Source: Porphyromonadaceae bacterium UBA4702
Lineage (GTDB): Bacteria > Bacteroidota > Bacteroidia > Bacteroidales > Muribaculaceae
Length of the DNA stretch: 6,327 nucleotides
NCBI GenBank assembly: GCA_002404675.1
Contig: DHKE01000078.1
Location: 1-6,327, forward strand
Direction: 5' to 3'
The position numbers and the translations under genes are program-made. Numbering within the stretch: the first letter of the stretch is position 1; each line of letters begins with the position of its first letter. The notes below the pieces were generated by a model. The model saw only the letters and a list, made by a program, of their open reading frames with translations. It made no database searches and was not told the DNA's origin. This document shows positions 6,299-6,327 of the stretch, in pieces.

Positions 6299-6327
6299 AT
6301 CAATACTTGTTGGTTGAATTGATTCGA
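6299..6327 (-). other. AT-rich leader before the ArgC-like gene
   Basis: These 29 bases directly precede the first ATG and are clearly richer in A and T than the genes, with repeated caa and aat steps. No Shine-Dalgarno motif and no complete Bacteroidota promoter (TTTG with a downstream TAnnTTTG) can be read, though the window ends too soon to exclude one. A frame ending in a TGA that overlaps the ATG (ATGA) is open to the edge for ten codons, which is too short to call a gene. Confidence 0.35.

Noticed and set aside
6295..6327. Possible end of an upstream gene overlapping the ArgC-like start by ATGA
   Set aside because: Only ten codons are visible before the edge, and an open stretch of that length is common by chance.
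1..6327. CRISPR array, tRNA or rRNA genes, insertion sequence, riboswitch
   Set aside because: No regularly spaced repeats beyond the single pair, no cloverleaf or rRNA-like sequence, no transposase frame, and no intergenic space large enough for a riboswitch except 1-278, where none was recognised.

Overview
The window is a tightly packed block of five genes, all on the minus strand, filling positions 279 to 6298. It probably comes from a high-GC member of the Bacteroidales. The evidence is the close family resemblance of the arginine decarboxylase (about 632 residues, with the N-terminal MRKWRIEDS and the C-terminal NYRSGLYG that I associate with Bacteroides-type SpeA), the LKxSxF-type C-terminus of the ArgC homologue, and the absence of a clear Shine-Dalgarno motif before any of the five start codons. 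Placement below the order (for example Muribaculaceae) is a guess based on the GC-rich composition.

In order of transcription, from right to left, the genes are: an ArgC-family protein (5387-6298); a short single-stranded DNA-binding protein (4995-5360); biosynthetic arginine decarboxylase speA (3081-4979); tRNA pseudouridine synthase truA (2304-3062); and NAD-dependent DNA ligase ligA (279-2285). The gaps between them are only 26, 15, 18 and 18 bases, with no room for internal terminators, so they look like one transcription unit. The first gene starts 29 bases from the right edge, so the operon may begin further upstream. Downstream of ligA lie 278 bases with no credible gene. They hold a 16-base direct repeat (copies at 1 and 111) and a modest hairpin.

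Three genes look like ordinary functional enzymes: LigA, TruA and SpeA all keep their catalytic residues. The other two are unusual. The ArgC homologue is an intact 303-codon frame but lacks the catalytic cysteine (Ala133 in its place), the segment that should carry the catalytic histidine, and much of the conserved Asn/Lys/Gln motif near its end. It reads as a pseudoenzyme, not a reductase. The SSB is a bare OB fold with an 18-residue tail and no acidic partner-binding tip. Functionally the block mixes arginine/polyamine metabolism (ArgC-like, SpeA) with DNA maintenance (SSB, LigA) and tRNA modification (TruA). The degenerate ArgC leading an operon that contains arginine decarboxylase is the best candidate for something undescribed.
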